NCBI RefSeq assembly: GCF_005887615.1
Contig: NZ_VANS01000006.1
Span: 54,842-118,841 of the forward strand
DNA from: Sulfitobacter sabulilitoris
GTDB taxonomy: Bacteria; Pseudomonadota; Alphaproteobacteria; Rhodobacterales; Rhodobacteraceae
Reading direction: 5' to 3'
DNA: 64,000 bases
The notes below the pieces were generated by a model that saw nothing but the letters and a program-made list of their open reading frames with translations, did not search any database and was not told the origin of the DNA. Shown here piece after piece: positions 61,249 to 64,000 of this stretch; position 1 is the first letter of the stretch; each line of letters opens with the position of its first letter. The position numbers were made by a program, and so were the translations under genes.

Positions 61249-62379
61249 ATGAAAGTCAAGATACACACATTGTTTCAATACCTTCTGGAAACCACCGATG
61301 CCGCCCCGGAGGCGATCGTGGGGTTTTCGCTCTCTGCCTCTCCCAGGCTGGGCGATTACCTCGACGATCTTGATCCGGACTTGTCGCTGGATTGGAACAA
61401 CCGTGATTTCCGCGGTCTGCCCGAGTTGCGCGATCATGTTCTTGCACAGGCCGGCCTGACCGGCACCTGCGCCCGAGAGGATGTCCTGATCACCGCCGGA
61501 GCGGCAGAGGCGAATTACCTTGCCATCATGCAATTGGTTCAGCCCGGCGATGAAATCGTCATCGAAACACCGGGCTGGCCGCAGGCAGAGGTTCTGGCCA
61601 AGGCGATCGGCGCAAAGATCGTTCGCGTGGCACGGCGCGAGGAGGATGACTGGCGTCTGCCGCTGGATCAGCTTGCCGATGCCGTGACGGACAGGACGCG
61701 GATGATCTTTCTGACCAATCCGAACAATCCCACCGGTCAGCGGTTCGCGGAGGCCGAGTTGCACGACCTGGTTCGGATCGCCGACCGCGTCGGCGCCTGG
61801 CTCTTGGTCGACGAGGTTTATGCCGGGCTGGAGTGGGATGGCGCGCGCGCCCCGTCTATCGCCGGGATGTACAAGCGCGGGATCACGACCGGGTCGGTCA
61901 GCAAGGCGCTAGGGTTGCAGGGGTTGCGGACAGGCTGGCTGATCTGTCCCGATCCAGACATGGTGATGGACGCGGTGATCCTGCGCGAAAACTCCAGCGA
62001 GATCATGAACATCATGGGCGAAGTCATCGCCGAAATCGCCTTGCGTCCCGACAGGCTGGCCCCGGCAATGCAAGAGGCGCGCAGGGCAGGGCGCGCAAAT
62101 CTGGCCCGGATGAACGACTGGGTCGATGCGCAACCCGGATTGAGCTGGGTCAGCCCGCGCGCAGGTCTGATCGGTCTTGGGCGCTTGCCAGGCGGGATCG
62201 ACAGCGACGGCTTTGCCCGCCGTTTGCTCGACGCGCCATACCGCACGTTCCTGCTGCCCGGCAGCGCGTATGACCAACCGGGACATATCCGGCTTGGCGT
62301 CGGTGGCGGTGCGGCGGCCAATCTTGACGAAGGATTGAACCGTCTGTCCCGCGCGCTGGCCGACTGGCCCGCCGATTAA
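61249..62379 (+). CDS. Class I/II PLP aminotransferase
   Basis: 376 residues from MKVKIHTLFQYLLETTDAAP (an ATG six bases upstream, 61243, is also possible). The PLP lysine sits in TGSVSKALGLQGLRTGW, with NPNNPTGQ, DEVYAGLEW and an AGAAEANYLA phosphate-site motif. It is a fold type I aspartate-type aminotransferase of unknown substrate. The reading frame extends far upstream over the lactonase gene; that part is a shadow. Four bases separate its stop from the convergent PqiC gene. Confidence 0.91.
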   Translation: MKVKIHTLFQYLLETTDAAPEAIVGFSLSASPRLGDYLDDLDPDLSLDWNNRDFRGLPELRDHVLAQAGLTGTCAREDVLITAGAAEANYLAIMQLVQPGDEIVIETPGWPQAEVLAKAIGAKIVRVARREEDDWRLPLDQLADAVTDRTRMIFLTNPNNPTGQRFAEAELHDLVRIADRVGAWLLVDEVYAGLEWDGARAPSIAGMYKRGITTGSVSKALGLQGLRTGWLICPDPDMVMDAVILRENSSEIMNIMGEVIAEIALRPDRLAPAMQEARRAGRANLARMNDWVDAQPGLSWVSPRAGLIGLGRLPGGIDSDGFARRLLDAPYRTFLLPGSAYDQPGHIRLGVGGGAAANLDEGLNRLSRALADWPAD

Positions 62380-62382
62380 AGG

Positions 62383-62946
62383 CTAGCGCAGGCCGTTGCG
62401 CGCGATAAAGCTTGCCAGATCGAGAATGACCTGCCCGCGCGCCTGCGCGATCGCTTGCGGTCCACCCTGCGGATTGAACGGCACGGCCAGATCGAACAGG
62501 CCCGACCGTTCGCGGCGGCCATCGGGCACGCCGACAAAATACTGCCCCGACGCGCGGAACTGACCGTCGGCGCCCGCGATCAGGCTTTCAAAGCGGACTT
62601 CGAGCCGGGCATCGGGAAAGGCCTCGAAGGGCCATGGCTCGGATGCGACGCGGGCGCGGGTCAACCGGGCAAGGTTGCGGCTCAATTCAAGCGCGACGGC
62701 GCGCTCGGGGCTGTCGGCCCAGAGCACGGAGCCGTCGCTTACCAGTTTGCCGGTGGCGTCCTGGCGGTGAATTTCATCCGAGGCCGCGTAGGCGGGCAAT
62801 GATACATCGCGGACCTCCACCGTGTTGAAGGCGATCCGAACCTCTTCCGTCACCGGGGGCGAGGCCACCGGATACCGGTCCGCCGACCCACATGCCGCCA
62901 GAACACCCGCCATCGCAAGAGCCAGCCCCGATTTCATACCGTACAT
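62383..62946 (-). CDS. pqiC: PqiC/ABC-type transport auxiliary lipoprotein
   Basis: 187 residues. A lipoprotein signal sequence with LAAC (cysteine at residue 19) anchors it to the inner leaflet of the outer membrane or periplasm. The rest matches the PqiC/ABC auxiliary lipoprotein (DUF330) pattern, including SLPAYAASDEI and PWPFEAFPDARLEV. A second Met (62937) is an alternative start. It follows the MCE protein gene by three bases. Together they resemble PqiB-PqiC, which span the periplasm and move lipid between membranes. Confidence 0.85.
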   Translation of the reverse strand: MYGMKSGLALAMAGVLAACGSADRYPVASPPVTEEVRIAFNTVEVRDVSLPAYAASDEIHRQDATGKLVSDGSVLWADSPERAVALELSRNLARLTRARVASEPWPFEAFPDARLEVRFESLIAGADGQFRASGQYFVGVPDGRRERSGLFDLAVPFNPQGGPQAIAQARGQVILDLASFIARNGLR

Positions 62947-62949
62947 TCT

Positions 62950-64000
62950 CTAACGTCCCCGAATAAGTGCACTTGGATTGCGTTCCAGCAGCCGTGCCAG
63001 CGACGTTACCGCGTCGGCCGCTTTTTGTATATCACGCAGCGCGGCCTGTGCATCGCGGCTGATCACGTCGCCCTGGTTGTAACCTTCAATGGTCGCGCTG
63101 GCCTGGGAAAACACCTGCGAGATCCGCTCCACGAGCGTGGGCAAGTCCTGCGCCGACACCGCCACCGCATCGGCCGCATCGCGCGCCGATGCAAGTGCGG
63201 CGTTGGTGTTGACGATCGCCCCGCCTTCGCGCAATTCGCGCAGCGTCAGGTTGATTTCCTCCAGGGCGTCATTCAGTGACGCGGGCAGATCCCGCGCGCC
63301 GGGCGTGGCCAGAACCGCATCCGCCGAAGCCACGAGCGCCGTCAATTCGGTGGTCAATTCCTCCACCGGGAGGCCTTCCGCTTTGGCGGCCACAGCGTTC
63401 AACTGTTCGATCAGGGCCGGAACGCCATCCACTGCGGCGCCGACATCCTCGGCCGCACCGGTTGCGGCCTCAAGGGTGGCGACCAGTTTGGCCACTGTCT
63501 GTTCGGTCTCAAGCGTGTCCAAGAGCCCCTCGATTCGCCCCAAGGCGGCGTTCAGGGTGACCGGAATGTCCTGGACATCCTCGGAATTCACGATGCCGCG
63601 CACATCGGCCAGCAGATCGCGAATGTCTTGCGGCGTCTCTCGCAACGCATCGCTCGCGATCAGCGTCTGTGCACTGTTCAAGAACTCGATCGCACTGCTG
63701 AGCAGGTCTTCGATTGGCAGATTGTTGATCCTGGTGAACACCCCTTCGACCGTGGCGGCGGCGTCCGATACCTCGCTTTCGGTGTCGGGCATGATCGGCA
63801 TGCTGTCGCCGATCTGGACGATCTCGCGCTGGGGGGCGTCTTCGACCTCGACCAGCTCGACCTTGAGGCCACCGGTCAGCAGGCTGGCCGACGCGAGGCG
63901 CGCGCGCATTCCTTCCCGCACCCGCCCCTTGAGGAAGTCGAGCGCCGCCTCGGCGGTGACGTCGCCCTGCAGCCCCAGGCGCGCCGGCTGAATGCCCAGA
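62950..64000 (-). CDS. pqiB: PqiB/MlaD-type MCE protein, C-terminal part
   Basis: The frame is open past the right edge, so only the last ~350 residues are present. The visible portion begins in an MCE-linked segment (RVREGMRARLASASLLTGGL, reading in from the edge), followed by a long Ala/Glu/Asp-rich helical region, probably a coiled coil, as in PqiB where helices form a needle-like tunnel. The internal ATG at 63921 is only a track start. Lipid transport between membranes is the role known for this family. Gene order pqiB-pqiC with pqiA expected outside the window. Confidence 0.86.
   Translation of the reverse strand, partial: LGIQPARLGLQGDVTAEAALDFLKGRVREGMRARLASASLLTGGLKVELVEVEDAPQREIVQIGDSMPIMPDTESEVSDAAATVEGVFTRINNLPIEDLLSSAIEFLNSAQTLIASDALRETPQDIRDLLADVRGIVNSEDVQDIPVTLNAALGRIEGLLDTLETEQTVAKLVATLEAATGAAEDVGAAVDGVPALIEQLNAVAAKAEGLPVEELTTELTALVASADAVLATPGARDLPASLNDALEEINLTLRELREGGAIVNTNAALASARDAADAVAVSAQDLPTLVERISQVFSQASATIEGYNQGDVISRDAQAALRDIQKAADAVTSLARLLERNPSALIRGR

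Noticed and set aside
60652..62379. Long plus-strand frame of 575 residues ending with the aminotransferase
   Set aside because: The first ~200 residues are antisense to the lactonase gene and show no family; the aminotransferase starts near 61249.
1..64000. tRNA genes, CRISPR arrays, insertion sequences, integrases
   Set aside because: No cloverleaf, repeat-spacer pattern, transposase or terminal inverted repeats were recognised; gaps between genes are short.

Overview
The window looks like a chromosomal stretch of an aerobic anoxygenic phototroph of the marine Roseobacter group (Alphaproteobacteria, Rhodobacteraceae). The evidence is a bchZ-pufQBALMC-dxs photosynthesis operon with a tetraheme PufC and no pufX, high G+C, a PhyR-NepR-EcfG stress module, and abundant TRAP and dipeptide-type ABC importers. 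No tRNA, rRNA, insertion sequence, phage gene or CRISPR array was seen. Coding density is high and the genes look intact.

Layout. (1) 1-6937: end of bchZ, pufQ, pufB, pufA, pufL, pufM, pufC, then dxs, which makes the isoprenoid precursor. Hairpins lie between pufQ and pufB, between pufA and pufL, and directly after pufC. (2) 6996-21642: mostly minus-strand catabolic and transport genes. They include a coupled trio (P1 peptidase, alpha/beta hydrolase, TPR protein), an SDR, an aldehyde dehydrogenase, a dipeptide/opine-type ABC importer whose binding protein is encoded about 1.6 kb upstream beyond an HDAC-like amidohydrolase and a DUF1294 gene, an M20 deacylase and a class V aminotransferase. 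(3) 21834-33045: a general stress response island. phyR is divergent from nepR-ecfG-histidine kinase-phospholipase D. Around them sit envelope-stress genes (PLDc_N protein, YihY/BrkB, holin-like protein, DUF883, DUF1328), an acetolactate-synthase-like enzyme, a Crp/Fnr regulator and a receiver-like protein with no phosphoacceptor. Six GGAAC-N16/17-nGTT promoters, the EcfG type, can be read directly.

(4) 33196-49772: a nitrogen/amine-metabolism island. It has a cupin-XRE regulator, a GABA-type aminotransferase with an unusual basic tail, a membrane-anchored glutamate-synthase-like flavoprotein, a TAXI-TRAP transporter with a UspA protein, then a collinear set: nitrilase-superfamily amidase, very large Orn/Lys/Arg-type decarboxylase, ATP-grasp ligase, C45-like Ntn hydrolase and class III aminotransferase. 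This is the best candidate for an undescribed pathway; amide-bond formation and hydrolysis around a decarboxylated amino acid is the inferred theme. (5) 49922-62379: a peptide-type ABC importer with two tandem paralogous binding proteins, translationally coupled through both permeases and ATPases into an alpha-methylacyl-CoA racemase, followed by an FAD monooxygenase, an SDR, a divergent metallo-beta-lactamase-fold hydrolase and a class I/II aminotransferase. (6) 62383-64000: PqiC-like lipoprotein and the C-terminal part of a PqiB/MCE protein, which runs off the window.

All functions are assigned by reading translated sequence and motifs; no database search was run.
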